Source of the DNA: Meloidogyne chitwoodi
Taxonomy: Eukaryota; Nematoda; Chromadorea; Rhabditida; Meloidogynidae
Direction: 5' to 3'
Length of the DNA stretch: 64,000 nucleotides
NCBI GenBank assembly: GCA_015183035.1
Contig: JACZZP010000002.1
Location: 806,001-870,000 of the forward strand
Shown in pieces: positions 1 to 13,500 of this stretch (position 1 is its first letter; every line of letters starts with the position of its first letter). The translations under genes and the position numbers were made by a program. Under the pieces are notes generated by a model. The model did no database searches. It had not been told where the DNA came from and saw nothing but the letters and a program-made list of their open reading frames with translations.

Positions 1-19
1 TAAATAATTTTTATTTTAG

Positions 20-3000
20 CAAAATGTCCGTCCTAATAATAATGATTTTATTGGAAGTCCTCCTTTAACAGACAGACAAATAAACAAGAATGCTGTAAAT
101 TATACACAAATTCCTGCTGTATGTGGAAGTCGCACTCTTAGTAGCCACATTCTTTGGCGAAGTGCTTGTCGTCGTGATAATACTAGTCATCTTCCTACAG
201 CTACTCAACAAGTGGTACAAAATAGTAAACAACAACAACAACCATTTAGAAATAATTTTGTCAATTATCCTGATGGAAATGTTTCTTTCGACGCTGATGA
301 ATTTTTGGATGTAAGGGATGAGACTCATACAAAAGATTTTCGGTATCCATTTTCTGATTTGCTAATTTGGGCTGTTCTTACTAAACGTCATGATATGGCT
401 CTTTGTATGTGGAAACATGGACAAGAGGCTTTAGCTAAAGCTTTAGTTACTTGTCGTTTATATAAAAGTTTGGCAAAAGAAGCGGCTGAAGATTATTTGG
501 AATTAGAAGTTTGTGAAGAATTAAAAAAATGTGCAGAAGAATTTAGACAATTATCTCTTGATTTACTTGATCATTGTTATAAAGAAGATGATGCACAAAC
601 TTTGCAATTATTAACTTATGAATTAGCATATTGGGGAAGAGAGACATGTCTTTCACTTGCAGTTCTTGTTAATAATAAACAATTTTTGGCACATCCTTGG
701 TTTATTTTTATTTATTTTTTTTTTTAATTTACTTTTTTTTTAGTTGTCAAATTCTTCTCGCTGATCTTTGGCATGGAGGTTTGAGAATCAGAAGGTTTTT
801 TTTTACAAATATTTTTATTTTTATTATATTTAAATATTTCTTAGCAATTCTAACTTGAAAGTAATTCTTGGAATCATTTTTCCACCTTCTATTTTTCTGC
901 TTGAGTGAGTTTTTAAAATTTAACATTTTTATAAATATATTATATTTTTATCTTTTAATATTCTGTTTATCTAAATGTAATTATTTTTTAATTTTAGATT
1001 TAAGTCTCGTGAAGAATTAATGCTTCAACCACAAACAGCTGCCGAACATCAAGAAGATATTAACGATTCTTCTTCTTCATCTTCTGATTCTTTTGTTACT
1101 TCTCCTTCATCTTCTCCTTCTGAAAGTGAAAATGATGATGCAGATTCTGATTATGATTTATCTGAGAAAACTGTTGGACCTTCTTTGAGCGACAGGCGAC
1201 ATAGAGTTTCTTCTCGTGGGAGTATGCAATCTTTAAATTTCGCATCGGTTTGTTTTAACTAAAAAGAAAAATTTTAAATAGTTCTGATAGTTTACTTTTA
1301 ATAAAATGTAGTAGATTATTTATTTTTACTTTTAAGATTTTTCAAAGCAAGAGACGAAGTAAGCGTCGTTCTTCTCATTTGACTGCCTCGAATAGTCTTA
1401 ATATCCCAGATTTAGAGATTGGAAAAGTTAATAATCAAGGTTAGTTCTTTTCGTCAGCTCTACTTTGAGCTTTTCTTAATTCCGTCCTCAGAATGCCAAA
1501 ATCTTTTAGAGGAAATTTCTACCGGACGAAGCCGTTCAAATGCAAAAGAATTGAGAAATGCCAAAACAAAGATTAGAGCTGAACGTCAAAGGAAAATGAA
1601 CGTTACCGTTCCTGCAACGACGGCTGTTGGGCAATCAACATTCGAATCGGGAAAAGATACTTTACAATCTGATTGTAAGGAATTCTAATTTTTTAATTTT
1701 ATAAATCCTTAATTTAAAGATTAAATTTTAGATTCTCCCTCCAATCAAATTACACAACAAACATCACGTCCTCTTAAATCATTACTTAAATCTAATACTT
1801 CTCCAGTGACTCCCTTACATGTTGACATTACTGCTTATCATCATCCTCAATTTTTGTTGGGAAATGATGATATTGGGGTGAATAGTGGAAAAGAAGATGA
1901 GAAAGATTCTTCTGATTCAATTCAAAGGGATTCTATTTCAACATTTTCTGAGGAAATTAAATTAACTGGTGATAAAGAACAAGGTATTTTTTACAAAATA
2001 TATTAATTTTGATTTTCTAAACAAAATCTAATATTTAGAAACTTCCCAACCTCTTCAAAATCATTGTTCTTCAGCTGGACCTTTCATTCATCAAACAAAA
2101 CCTTTTCCTTCCAATAGTCGTTGGAAATTTGTGAAAAATATTGGTTCTGGAATGACTAAACCAACTACATTAGAAAATCCAAATAGTAGACTAACAATTA
2201 GTGGAGGTCTTGTTCCAAAAGGAATTCCTCTGCCTGAAGGTGTGACACTGAATAAAAAGGTTTATTTTTTTTTAATTAATTAAAAAAATTTTAATTTTCT
2301 TTTTAGCGTCAAATAAAATTTCGTCGTAAAATTTATGAATTTTTTGTTGCCCCAATAACAACATTTTGGGCTTGGATGCTTAGTTTTGTTGTTTTTCTTT
2401 GCATTCTTACATATGTTTTACTTATCAAAACTCCACTTAAGCCATCATTTTTGGAATGGTATTTACTTGCTTATGTTCTTGCATTTGGAATTGAAACTGT
2501 TCGAAAGGTTTAATTTTTTTAATTAATTTAAATTAAATTTATTTTTTTTTTTAGTTTTTCATGTCTGAACCTAAAAAATTCAGTGAAAAAGTTCAATACT
2601 TTTTTGGTAATTATTGGAATTTTCTTACTACTGTTGCTATTTTTGGTTTTATTGTTGGTTTTTTATTTCGAATAAATCCTTCAACTAGGTTTTTTTAATA
2701 ATTTTATATTTTTTTTAATTTATTTCTTTTAGTAAAAGTGTAGGAAGAATAATTTTAGCTGTTGATTCTGTCCTTTGGACAGTTAAATTGCTCGATTTTC
2801 TTGGTGTTTTTCCTCGTTTTGGACCTTATATAACAATGGCTGGGAAAATGGTTTAATTTTTTTTTTATTTTATTTTAATTTTAAGATTATGAATATGAGC
2901 TCAATTGTTGTTATGTTATGTATTTCTTTACTTGGATTTGGTCTAGCACGTCAATCAATTACATATCCAAATGAAGAATGGCATTGGTTATTGTTAAGAA

Positions 3001-4609
3001 ATGTTTTTTATAAACCTTATTTTATGTTATATGGAGAAGTTTATGCTGATGAAATTGATACTTGTGGAGATGAAGGTTTTTTTAATTTTATAATATTTAA
3101 TATTCTAATAGCTTGGGACGAACATCTTGATAAAAATATTTCTATTTCAACTGCATGGACTCATCGTGATAATAGAGATAAAGAACTTGCATGTGTTCCT
3201 GGCCATTGGATTCCTCCAATTCTTATGACTGTTTTTCTTTTAATTGCAAATATTTTATTAATTAGTATGCTTATTGCCATTTTCAACAACATTTTTGATT
3301 CTACAATAAAAATATCTCAACAAATTTGGCTTTTTCAACGTTATCGACAAGTTATGGAATATGAAGCAACTCCTTTTCTTCCACCTCCATTTACACCTAT
3401 TTATCATATTTATATGATTTATAAATATTTAAAATATCGAAATGGATCTTTATGCATTTGTTTTACATTTTTAACTCAATATATTTCTAATAATGCAAGA
3501 CTAAAAAATGTTTTAGATGAAGAACCAAAGAATGAAAAATTGGAAGAAAAGGTCAATTCAAAAAATGAAGAAATTAATAAAGCACCTCCACTTGCTAAAA
3601 ATGCTTTTGAACAAAGACAAAATCTTCAGGAAAGAGCTAGAAATTATAATAAACAAGAAAAATTTGCTCTTTTTGATTTTTCTTTGAGTGAGTCTTTTTA
3701 ATTTTGCTTTTATTTATTAAAAATATTTTTTAGAACTTTTTTTAACTGATGAACAAGTTGAAAAAATTCATGAATTTGAAGCCGAATGTATGGAAAATTT
3801 AGCCTGTGAAAAAGAACTTGCAAGAAATCGTTCTAGTGAAGAAAGGCTTTACAGGACTTGTGAGAGGTTAAAAATTTTTTATTTTTAAAATTATGTTTTG
3901 AAAAAATTTAAATTGCGAATGATTGAAAATTGGAAATTGATAAAATACTATGAATTTAATAAATTGTATATGTCCATTCTGACGCTTTTTCTTAAAGAAT
4001 TATTATTTTTTAATTTAAAAATAATTTAAAATATTTATAATTTTAGAACGGAGGAAATTTTACATCGTATGGATGAGCTAGTTTCAAGAGAGACAATTCA
4101 AAAGGGTGTTAATGAGCTTGTGAACAGAGTTGATTTTATTCAGAATAGACAGGTTTGTTATATTATTTTTTAAAATACTTTTCTTAATGTTTTCAACAAT
4201 ATTATCTTTTGGTTAAGTGGATAAAATTCTTGACAAAATTATAGCACTTTCACGGAGAGTTTTCTTTATTTACTAAAAAATATTGGGGAAGACTCATAAT
4301 GTTTGTGCAAAATTAATTTAAAAAAGTATTTGTGTGTTACTTGCTATGATGTCTTTCAAAAAATCTATGCGAGTGTCAAACATTTTCTACAAAAAATTAT
4401 ATTTATTTTATATTTTTTAAATAATATTTTATTTATTTATTTTTTAGTCAGAAATTCTCGAGTGTCTTCAACAAATAAACTCGGTGATGCCTATTTTGAC
4501 CCAATCTTTACAAATTTTTCAATCTTTCCCAGTACAACAATTAAATAATACAGAACAACAATCTCCTATTAATTTTATCCGGTCATTTAATAAAAAGGAT
4601 AGCCATTAA
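20..4609 (+). CDS. TRPM-family cation channel, 3' part (5' end outside window)
   Basis: Multi-exon gene entered mid-protein: an acceptor ends at base 19 and the frame is open from base 20. The first exons carry the TRPM homology region (PFSDLLIWAVL near 347-380, then HPCCQILLADLWHGG across the intron 700-743, then KVILGIIFPPS). A serine- and acid-rich linker follows (1060-2010). The channel core runs 2310-3450: S1 after TTFWAWML, the pore segment YGEVYADEID (3030-3060), the last membrane span near 3225-3295, and the TRP box region IWLFQRY...PFLPPPF. A coiled-coil tail (about 3740-4160) ends in FNKKDSH and the stop at 4607. There is no alpha-kinase domain, unlike TRPM6/7. In nematodes TRPM channels (GON-2, GTL types) carry Mg2+ and Ca2+ across the plasma membrane of gonad, gut and excretory cells; which paralogue this is cannot be decided. 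Confidence 0.93.
3076..3111 (+). other. 36-base stop-free intron in the TRPM outer pore
   Basis: A GT...AG segment interrupts the TRPM exon directly after the pore motif and GDE. Its length is a multiple of three and it has no in-frame stop, so splicing gives D-E-A-W and retention inserts twelve mostly hydrophobic residues. Splicing is the likelier reading because the insert is unlike known pores. Confidence 0.6.
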
Positions 4610-6268
4610 AAAATTAAATTTATTTTATTTTTTAATGGTTGTCTAATTGAAAAAGAGAATTAATTAATTTTCCTATTCTTATAATTTTTAAGCATTTTTA
4701 ATTTAATTAAACAAGCTTTTTTTGTCTTCAAGAACATTATATATTTTATTTTTTAATATAATTCAATATAACTTAATCCAAACATTTTGAGGTAATTTAA
4801 AATTATAAAAAAACGTCCAAAAAATATATGGGGAAATTCTTAAAATTAATTTGGAATTACAATTCTTTTTTTTTAACAAGAACATTTCTTTTAATTTTTT
4901 TAAAGTTTTATTGAATATATTATTTTTTAATTTTTCTATTAAATAAAAACATGTAAAAGTGCATTTCTTTTTCGCATTCCTAATTTTTGATGACTTTTTT
5001 TTTGTTTTTTATATAATAATTTTTTAAAAAAGAATAAAAGTGTGTATAGTAAAAGTAAATAAAAAATATTATCAAAATTTGTTTTTTAAATTATTTTAAG
5101 TTTACAAGATTTTTTAAATTAAATTAATAGAATGAATGGTGTTTTCTTGTATTTACAAACAATATTGTATATAGGTATATTATATTAAAATAAAAAGTGT
5201 TGTCATTCTGATAGTTTTTAATTTTTAGAAAAATAATTTTTGAGAATAGTAAATAATTTTTAGTAAAATAAAAAGTTTGAGGTTACAATTCTTTTTTAAA
5301 AAATTAATTTATTTTTTATTTGTTTAAATTATTTTTTTAAATTAATTTTTAATTTTTTTTTAAATTTTTAGTAAAATAATTTTTGAAAATATTAATAAAT
5401 TTTGTCTAAAACGAAGATTTCAGAAGTCTGATCTTCTGAAATCTTCGTTTTAGATAAAACTTATTAATATTCTGACAAATTATTTTTCTAAAAATTATAT
5501 TTTTAAATTAATTTTTTATTTTTTAGAAAAATAACACGCATTCAATTCGTCGCATCCAGTTTCATTCAATTTTGATTAAGTGGTTAAGACCAGAGTACTC
5601 TGATGAAAAAATAAAAATTTTGATAATTTTATGTATTCTAGCTTCCAAAAATTCATCTTTTCTGTAAAAATAGAAAAGTTTTTAATAATTTCAAAAAAGA
5701 CAACAAAAATACGCAAATCCTGATTTTCTTAAAAATCCGCATCATATCCTAAAAAATCTCATAATGAGAATAAATCCGTCTTACTCTGGTTAAAAAACCG
5801 CCGACGAATAATTTAATTCTCAATTTTGGGATCTATTTGGCAGGATTCCTGCTTCCAACTTTTGTAAATAAAAAATTATTAGGATTTTTCGGTTAATTTT
5901 CTAACTAATTTTCATATTTTTTAATTTTTTGTTATACCTGTTACAGTTTCTGTAGCGCTGAAAATTTATTTTTATATGCTCTAAAGTTCAAAAATTCTTG
6001 CCTACTGCAAATTTTTTTAAATTTTGCATCGATATTGCATGAAAATGAGTTTCACAACGAAAATTTAAAGAAATACAGTAGTTTTTATAAGTTCAATGTT
6101 TCGTTACGTTGGAAAAAATTTCGGTGTTTCGCACAGGTCTGTTCCAAATGGTGAGTTTATATAATTTACGATATTTGTTGTCCTTTACCCTCAAGAATGA
6201 CTAATTAATTAATTATATAATTTAAATAATTTAATATATAGAATTTTATTTATAAAATTATTAATTAA
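4610..6268. other. Intergenic region, TRPM 3' side and phosphatase 3' side
   Basis: Tail-to-tail gap between two convergent genes. It is AT-rich up to 5520 and holds the foldback element at 5362-5500. The block 5525-6180 is less biased and has no open frame; it contains a perfect 12-base palindrome CAGAGTACTCTG (5591-5602) and may be an old, decayed repeat. No gene was recognised. Confidence 0.5.
5362..5500. repeat. Foldback (palindromic) element, MITE-like
   Basis: Two inverted arms of about 65 bases. The inner 22 bases (5405-5426 and 5433-5454) are perfectly complementary around the 6-base loop TCTGAT; the outer arms match with a few mismatches and end in TTTTTAG / CTAAAAA-like sequence. 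No open frame lies inside. The structure is that of a short non-autonomous foldback transposon; target-site duplications are not obvious in the AT-rich flanks. Confidence 0.75.
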
Positions 6269-8816
6269 TTAAAATAATATAAATATTATTAAAAAAGAAA
6301 AGAAATAAATCGTTAATTGAATTTTTAAAGAAGAAGAAGAAGAAGAAGAAGGATTATTATTAAAATTAGTATTTTGACAAAATTCAGCAAGTGAAGGTTT
6401 TGCTTTATATATTTCTGAACGATTAATAAATATATTTAAATTACAATTTTCATTTTCACATCCAATAATATGTTTTGTTACATCTATATTTATATTACTT
6501 TCTGGTGGCCAATAAAATGCCTTAAATAAAATTAATTTTATTTAAATAAAACAATTATTTTTTTTTTTTAAATTTTAAAATATATAAATAAAGACTAATA
6601 ATTATTATTTTATTAATTTTTAACATTTTATTACTAAGAAAAAAGAACAAAAATGTTTTAAAATATTTTAACTCTTTTTATTAAATTTATTTGTATTAAT
6701 TTAAAAAACAAACTTTAATATAAGGATTTCCTCCATTCGTATTATTTGCCCATAATTCAAAAGTTATACAAGTTGTATAATGAGGATTACTTTAAATTAA
6801 TAAATAAATTTAATTTAATTATTTTTTTTTTTAAATTGTTACCCAAATTCTTCATAATTTGATTTTGGAAAACCAAGAGTTGAAAAAAGAGCAGCAAGTG
6901 TTGAATCGTGCTATAATTTAAATATTTTTTAAAAAATATTTAAAAGAGGAAAATAATTCTAATAAACACAAAAAAGAGAGAAAATGAAAGAGAATAATAT
7001 TGTTAAAAAATGACAGAAAATTTATTTGTTTTTTAAATTTACCGCTGAATAAGCAAAATATTTTCTTGTACTAATCCACTGACAAATAGGATCGCCTAAT
7101 GGAGAAGAATTTTGAACTAAAAAAAACTTTTTTTAATTTTTAAAAAATATTTTTACTTGAACGAGGTGTTCTATTTTTATCACTATCAGATTTTAAACAA
7201 TGCATTTTTGCTAACATATTTCCAATTAAAAGCCAAAGTATTGGGCCTCCATGAATTTTAGGAAGTTCTAAACTAAAATCAACACCATTGAAAGGTTTTA
7301 AGCCTTTTAAAATTAAATTTAAAAAAATTCTTTAAATTTTAAAAAAACCTCTTCCATTATTCCATTCATTAATTAAATTACTAATATTTTTAATTTCAGC
7401 TCTAATACTTTGATTTTGTGTCCATTCAGGCATTTGTAATTTTAATTTATTTTTATAAAGATCTTCAATAAAAAGAGTATCATGTAACATTCCAATATTT
7501 GAAATATTTATTTGTTGTCCACAAAGTTTTGTTAATTCATCAAAAATGAACTAAAATAAAAATAAATTAATTATTTTATTTATATTTTTAAGAAATATTA
7601 AATAAAAGATAAAAATTGGACAATTTTTTTCGTGTCCCGACATTTCGTGCCACTCTATTGCACGACATTTCGTCCCAACGGCAAAAAATCGTGGGCTCGG
7701 GTAAACGAAATGTAGTTTTTTTGCCGTAGAGGCGAAATGTCGTGCAATAGAGTGGCACGAAATGTACGGGTCCCTTTTTTTTCTAAAAATATAAAATACT
7801 TTAAATTTAAAATATCTCAAATATTTATTTTTTTATTTTAAAAATTTACTTTATTTTCATTAATTAATTTATTATATTCAGGTGTTTTTTTAATTAATTT
7901 TTGTAATTCTGTTAATCTAGGACATTGAGAATTATTATCAGTAACTAAATTATCTTGATGTTTATCAGTAGAATGTACAGCCACAGGTGTAAAACTTTTT
8001 TAAAAAAATTAAAATTTATTTAATTTTAAAATTACCCTTTAGGCCACCATTGGGCATCTTCTCCCCCAGGAAAGTCTTCTCCAGGTTCTCCATTTTTATA
8101 AAATCCAATCATATTTGAAATTGCGGAAGTTAATGTTCTATTAAAGTCTGTACTTGTTACATAAATTTCTGAACTTTTATAACGAGAACTGACAAAATTT
8201 AAATCACGAATATATTTTTGAGCTAATTTATCTCCCAAAATTAATTGTTGAGACATTCCTTTCTATAAAATTAATTTTTTTTTAATTTTTAAAAAAATTC
8301 TTAAATTTTTAAAATTTTATTCAGTCAATCATTTTAGAAGTTTATTTTCAATTTTTGTAATTCTAAATGCCCTCTATCAGAATAAATCTTTTTAACTCTT
8401 AAAAATATCGAATTTCCATTATTATAAAAAAATTAATTATTTTTATATTAATAAATAACCCAAAGAATTAATTTAATTTTTTTAAACCATCAAAATAGCT
8501 ATTAATATTCCTCTTTTGTATTTTTTAAAAGTTTAGAATCATTTTATAATATTTAAACAAAATTACAGGAGTAAGTTGTCCCCATCCTTGTAACCATTTG
8601 TCCTCTTTTATTGGATCATTAGCATAAGTGGTAATCGGAGAACGATCTCCATGACGCCAAAACTTTAAAAAAATTAATTTAAAAAATAAATTAATTAAAA
8701 AAACGAACAGCTTGTACAAGTAATAATTCATCTTTAGAATTATCAAAATTACCAATTTGAACAAAAGAAAAAATTATAAAAAATAGAAAAATGACAGAAA
8801 ATGAAACTTTAATCAT
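6269..8816 (-). CDS. Secreted or membrane-anchored histidine acid phosphatase
   Basis: Start ATG at 8816-8814 gives a hydrophobic signal peptide (MIKVSFSVIFLFFIIFSF). The phosphohistidine motif WRHGDRSP is at about 8650-8670, joined to the first exon by a GT at LVQA. LTP joins KGMSQQL across an intron of about 300 bases (8262-8570), as usual for the family. TSTDFNRTLTSA and the CPR segment follow, then the proton-donor motif AHDSTLAALFSTLG near 6850-6920. The protein ends in a serine run, a hydrophobic tail (IYFFSFLIIFILF) and a stop at 6269, suggesting a C-terminal anchor. Such enzymes hydrolyse phosphomonoesters at acid pH; in nematodes they are typically gut or secreted proteins. Both catalytic histidine motifs are intact. 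A foldback element sits in the intron near 7560-7840. Confidence 0.92.
7630..7775. repeat. Foldback element, copy 1 (inside phosphatase intron)
   Basis: Long inverted repeat: arm 7631-7688 and arm 7716-7775 are complementary over almost their whole length around a loop of about 27 bases rich in GGGCTCGGG. The arms contain the words GACATTTCGT / ACGAAATGT twice each. A shorter relative lies at 38175-38293. It is stop-free on the minus strand, which gives a false open frame of about 89 codons. Confidence 0.85.
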
Positions 8817-10509
8817 TTTCTGTTTTTAAATAAGCCAATAAACGAAAAATAAAATAATTTTAAAAATAATAAATGATTAAAAGAGAGAGAGGAATGAATT
8901 AAAATATTTAAAAGAAAAGAAAAATATGCCTTTATTACTAAACTTTTTTTTTTCTTCTTTTTCTCGTTCAGCAATTTTTATTTAAAAAAAATTTAAAAAG
9001 TGATAAAAATATTGTTTTAATGGTTTTAGAGAAAAAAGAATAAATAAAGAAGGCAAATAAAAAATTTTTTTACTTTAGATTTAAATAAATAATTTTTTTG
9101 AGGAAAAAAAGAAAAGAGAAAAATTAAAAGTGTTGGCTTAATTTTTATTTTATTTTTTTAAATTTATTAAAATTAAAAAAAGAAAGAGAGAAATATTATA
9201 AATGTCTTTTTGTTTATTTTAAAACTAGTTTATATATTTATTGATTAATTAATTATTTGAATAAAATTAAAATAAAAAAGAAAAGTTTTAAAAAATATAA
9301 TTAATTAAATAATAATAATTGGATTAATATTTAATTATATTTTTAAGTTAAAATAAAATATTTAATTTAATTTTTTAAGAAATAAATATTTATTTATTTA
9401 AATATATTTATTTTTTTAATTTTATAATTTTTAAGAATTATTAAATTTCTTTTTAAATTTTTTAAAATTTACTATATTTCCTTTATAATTTATTTATTTT
9501 AAATACTGTAATATATTAGTAATTATGTAATTTTATTAAATAAAAAAGTTTTAAAATAATTTGAACAAATAAAAATATAAATATTTTTTATTTAAAATAT
9601 TAAATATTTGCAATATAAAAAATATATGAATGATACATAGAAGAAAACCACGTATACATACAAATAATATTATTTTGTAAAAGTTGGAAAATAAAATTGT
9701 ATTTATTTTTAATATATATTTGTTAGTTAAGATTAAAATAAAAATTATAAAAAAATTAAAAAAAACTGTTTTTAATTTAATGGAAAGGCAAAAAAATTTA
9801 TTATTAAAATTATAGAAATAATTAAGGTATATTTACATTTATTTATCTTTTGTTTATTGTTATACCTGTAATGAAATTAAAATTTGTCAAAAATTCAGGT
9901 GAATTAAATTATATTAAAAAAATTTTTTTATTTAAATTTCTTTTATTTTTTCCGTTTATTCGTCAGGACATTAAGTAATGTGTCGTTTATTCGCTCAGAT
10001 AATATTTATTTTTGGCATTTTGTCAATTGACGAATTATTTGAATTTCCGCTTCCAACGCAATCATTTACTCTTTTTCTTTTCCTAATTTAGTGTATCTTT
10101 TTTCTATCATTCTCAATTCTTTATTTAGTTAAAAAAATAAAAATCTAAAATTTTCATAATACCAACTAAAAAGAATCATGCAATATTTTGAAGATTTGTT
10201 AGTTTGAAATTTAATTTCTCTATTAGATATTATGAAAATGGCGAATTGTCTTGTACAAAAAAATTTTTGTCGTCATTGAACTGGAATGGTTTTATCCACG
10301 TTATGTTTAACCATTTTCTTTAACTTACCGCAATTAAAATAAACGATTAATTCTTTTAATATTTTTATAGATTAATTATACTTTATTGATACAGCTATTT
10401 AGAAATTGAAATTTGAAAACTTTATATTTTTTTGATTTGCGTTAAAAACAACAAGGAAACAAAATTAATATATTTTTGTGAAATATAAATTGTTTTTCTT
10501 TTTAAAAAG
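8817..10509. other. Divergent intergenic region upstream of phosphatase and TANGO1-like A
   Basis: About 1.7 kb, extremely AT-rich and without a supported gene. It should hold both promoters. The last 200 bases (10311-10509) are repeated almost unchanged at 16984-17181, in front of the second TANGO1-like gene. Nothing else was recognised. Confidence 0.5.
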
Positions 10510-13500
10510 ATGCGGGTATATTCAATAAATACTATATTCATATCATTAGTATGTTTTATTTTTATTTTTGAACATTATAAAACTTTTAATAATAGATTGT
10601 CTTTCATTGGAGCTTCGTTAAAACAAATAAAGATGGAAAACAAGACGTTAGAACAAAACTTTGTGGTGATCCAAAATGTACAGGTTAATTTGTTTTGTTC
10701 TTTTAAAAATATTTTAACTTAAAATTATTTAGAAGTTCTTTTCTCTTCTAAATTTATACGTGAATATAATAATACAAGTGACTTTGCTATGCTTTTAGGA
10801 GAAGTGGATTCTATTGTTAAAGTCCTTGCCATAAAATTTTCGCACAGGCCAGATTTATTTGAAGCTAAGGTAATTTTAAATTAAGTTTAAAGAAACAATT
10901 TTGGTGAACCTTTTTTAGAATTTAACGGAATTATATTCTTAAAGACATTTAATCTAATAAGAACAAATAAATAACCAATTTTTGTATTAATTTACTTTTT
11001 TATACTCGGGGAATTTTCATGTTTTTTTTAATTATGTTTGAAGGGTTTTTTAAAAATTAACGTCAATTAAATTTGATAATAAACTTTAATTAAGAACGAT
11101 AATGAAACTCGTGGTTTAATTTATGATGGATTTATTGATCTCAAACCTTATGTAAAATTTCTGGAAGAAGCTATAAAAAATAATTCGGCTCTAAATATTG
11201 TTGATATTCAAACTGGCAAGTCTATAGGTGAGTAAAAGTTTTTTTTTAAATTAAAAAACGGAATAAATTTCTTAAGGTGAAGTAGACGCTCCTTCTGAAT
11301 TAATTAGAGATTATAGTAAAACTATAAAAGAATTTGCTGATTACTCAATTGATAAGGAATTATTTGCAAAATTGGTATCTCTTGGTCTGATGCAAGCTGG
11401 TGAAATCAAACAGGAAAAACAAAAGGAAAAGTATGTTTTTTATTTATTTAATAAATTTTATTTCATTTCAGTGTTAAGAGTTCTGAACACATTGAAAATG
11501 TGAATGAAAATAAAGAGAATCCAACTATTGAGGCAAAAAAAGAAAATAACGCTTCTGTTCTTCCTGAAGTTTCCACTCCAAATATTAAAATCAATGAAGG
11601 AAAAACTGAAAATTTAAATGAAAAACCTGGATTAAAAGAATCAAAATCAGAAGAATTACAAATTGATGAAACGAAAGGAAAAAAGGTTTTTAGTGGAAAA
11701 TTAATGTTTCGGAGAAGAATGAAAATGAAAACATTTCAGGAAAATAAAGAAAATGCTACGAATACATTGCCAGCATTTAATAATTTACCAATTAAACCTG
11801 AGGAATCCAAGGACGATACACAACAATTGAAAAATGAACTTAAATTAAATGAAAAAAATGTAGAAAATATTCAAGAAAATTCTGAACAAAAATTAGAAGA
11901 AGAAAATTTAAAAAATGATCAACAAATAAAAGATTCAGTTAATTTAACAACAGAAGAAAAAGAAACTCAACCATCGTCAACTCAACAACAACAAACTAAT
12001 ATTAATCCCCCAGAACATTCGGTAAAATGTTTTTTTATAAATATTTAATATTATTAGAATATATAGTAATATATAAATTATAATTAAAATTTTTCTTATT
12101 TATTATTTAAACATTCTGTTTGGAATTTGAAATTCACTATTTATTTTTTAAAAATATATTTAGAAGCAACAAGTAGCTGACAGTTCATTTTCTTCTGTGG
12201 CTCCTCCAGCTCAAACTGTCACTACTGAAACAACTGAACCTTCCTTAATTCACTCATCAGATATATCTGATCAGAATAAATTTGAGAATTCAGAAAATAT
12301 GGAAGGAAACTTATCAAAATCAGTGAATATTTCTAATTCTGTGGTAAAAGAAGAGGAACAGCCACAAACAAATATTCCAAATAAAAACGAAGAAAAACGA
12401 GACGAAGAAGTCCCAATTTTTAAAAAAGTTTCCCCTGAAGAGAAAAATCTTCCAGAACAACTAGAAAATTCCAAAATAAATGAAAAAAATAATATTAATT
12501 TGGATAATCAAAAGGAAGAACCTAAAACTAATGGGAATTTACAAAAAGATGGAGAAATAAATGTACAAAAAACATGGGAATCTCATCCATCAGCTGAGGA
12601 AAAGAAAGATGAAATTAAAAATAACCTTGTTGATAAAAATGAAAATACTGATAAGGATAATCAAAATACAGATAATCAACAATCTTACTATTCTTCAACT
12701 TCACTTCCTTCTAATAATCTTTCAAATATTTCTAATCCTTCATTAAATGTCGAACGAACAAATACTTTTGATGTTTCCAACAATCCTCCAATAATTGATG
12801 AAAAAGAACAAAAACAGCCGAACGTAGAAAACAAAGAAGAAAACCACAACAATGATATTCCTCTTCATTCTCAAGTTCCTAAAACAGAAACTGAAGAACA
12901 ACAAAATGATCAAAAAGTAGTAGTTTTAAAATCAGAAGAGGAGAATAAGGAAGAAATGTCAGATAAGGTTGGCCTATTATTTTGGAGTATTTTAATTATA
13001 AGAGGAATTTTAAAATAACAAATTAATTAATTTGTTTTATTTTAGTGGCAAAAGAAATATGAATTCCTCATTCCAAAACAAGTTTTTTTCCTTATTTTAT
13101 TGCGCATTTGATTATTTTATTTAATCAAAATTATATAACCGCGTTTTATTTTTTAAATCGATAAGAGTAATGAAAACATTGCTTATATCTTTTTATTTAA
13201 TTTTTTAAGCTTTTCTTTTGAACAATTCTCACTATTATCCTTTGTTTTATTTATTTTCTTATTTTTTCAGATTATATTTTAAAAATTTTATTACTTTAAG
13301 TCTGATTATTGCTATAAAGACGACTGTAAACAATTGGACAATATTCCTTCTGATACTTTAATAACTCCAGTTGATTCAAAAATTCGTAAAATGTTTAGAG
13401 AAGTAATGTCTTCTATTAGAGGGTTTTTGCCTGAACCTTTGTGTTATTTTGAAGATACTGGATTAATTATTCTTGCATTTGTGCTTATTTCTGTTCTTTT

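Noticed and set aside
4303..4548. 81-codon plus-strand frame at the TRPM 3' end
   Set aside because: It begins inside an intron; only its last part overlaps the true final TRPM exon, which is read in another frame.
7551..7820. Minus-strand open frame of 89 codons
   Set aside because: It is produced by the palindromic foldback element inside the phosphatase intron and has no protein-like features.
8330..8420. Short open stretch (GHLELQKL) in the long phosphatase intron
   Set aside because: The exons on both sides already join exactly at LTP/KGM as in the family; the stretch has no supported splice sites.
12271..12474. Minus-strand open frame opposite the TANGO1-like lumenal exon
   Set aside because: It is a mirror of an acidic, Glu-rich coding exon and has no start context, introns or domain.
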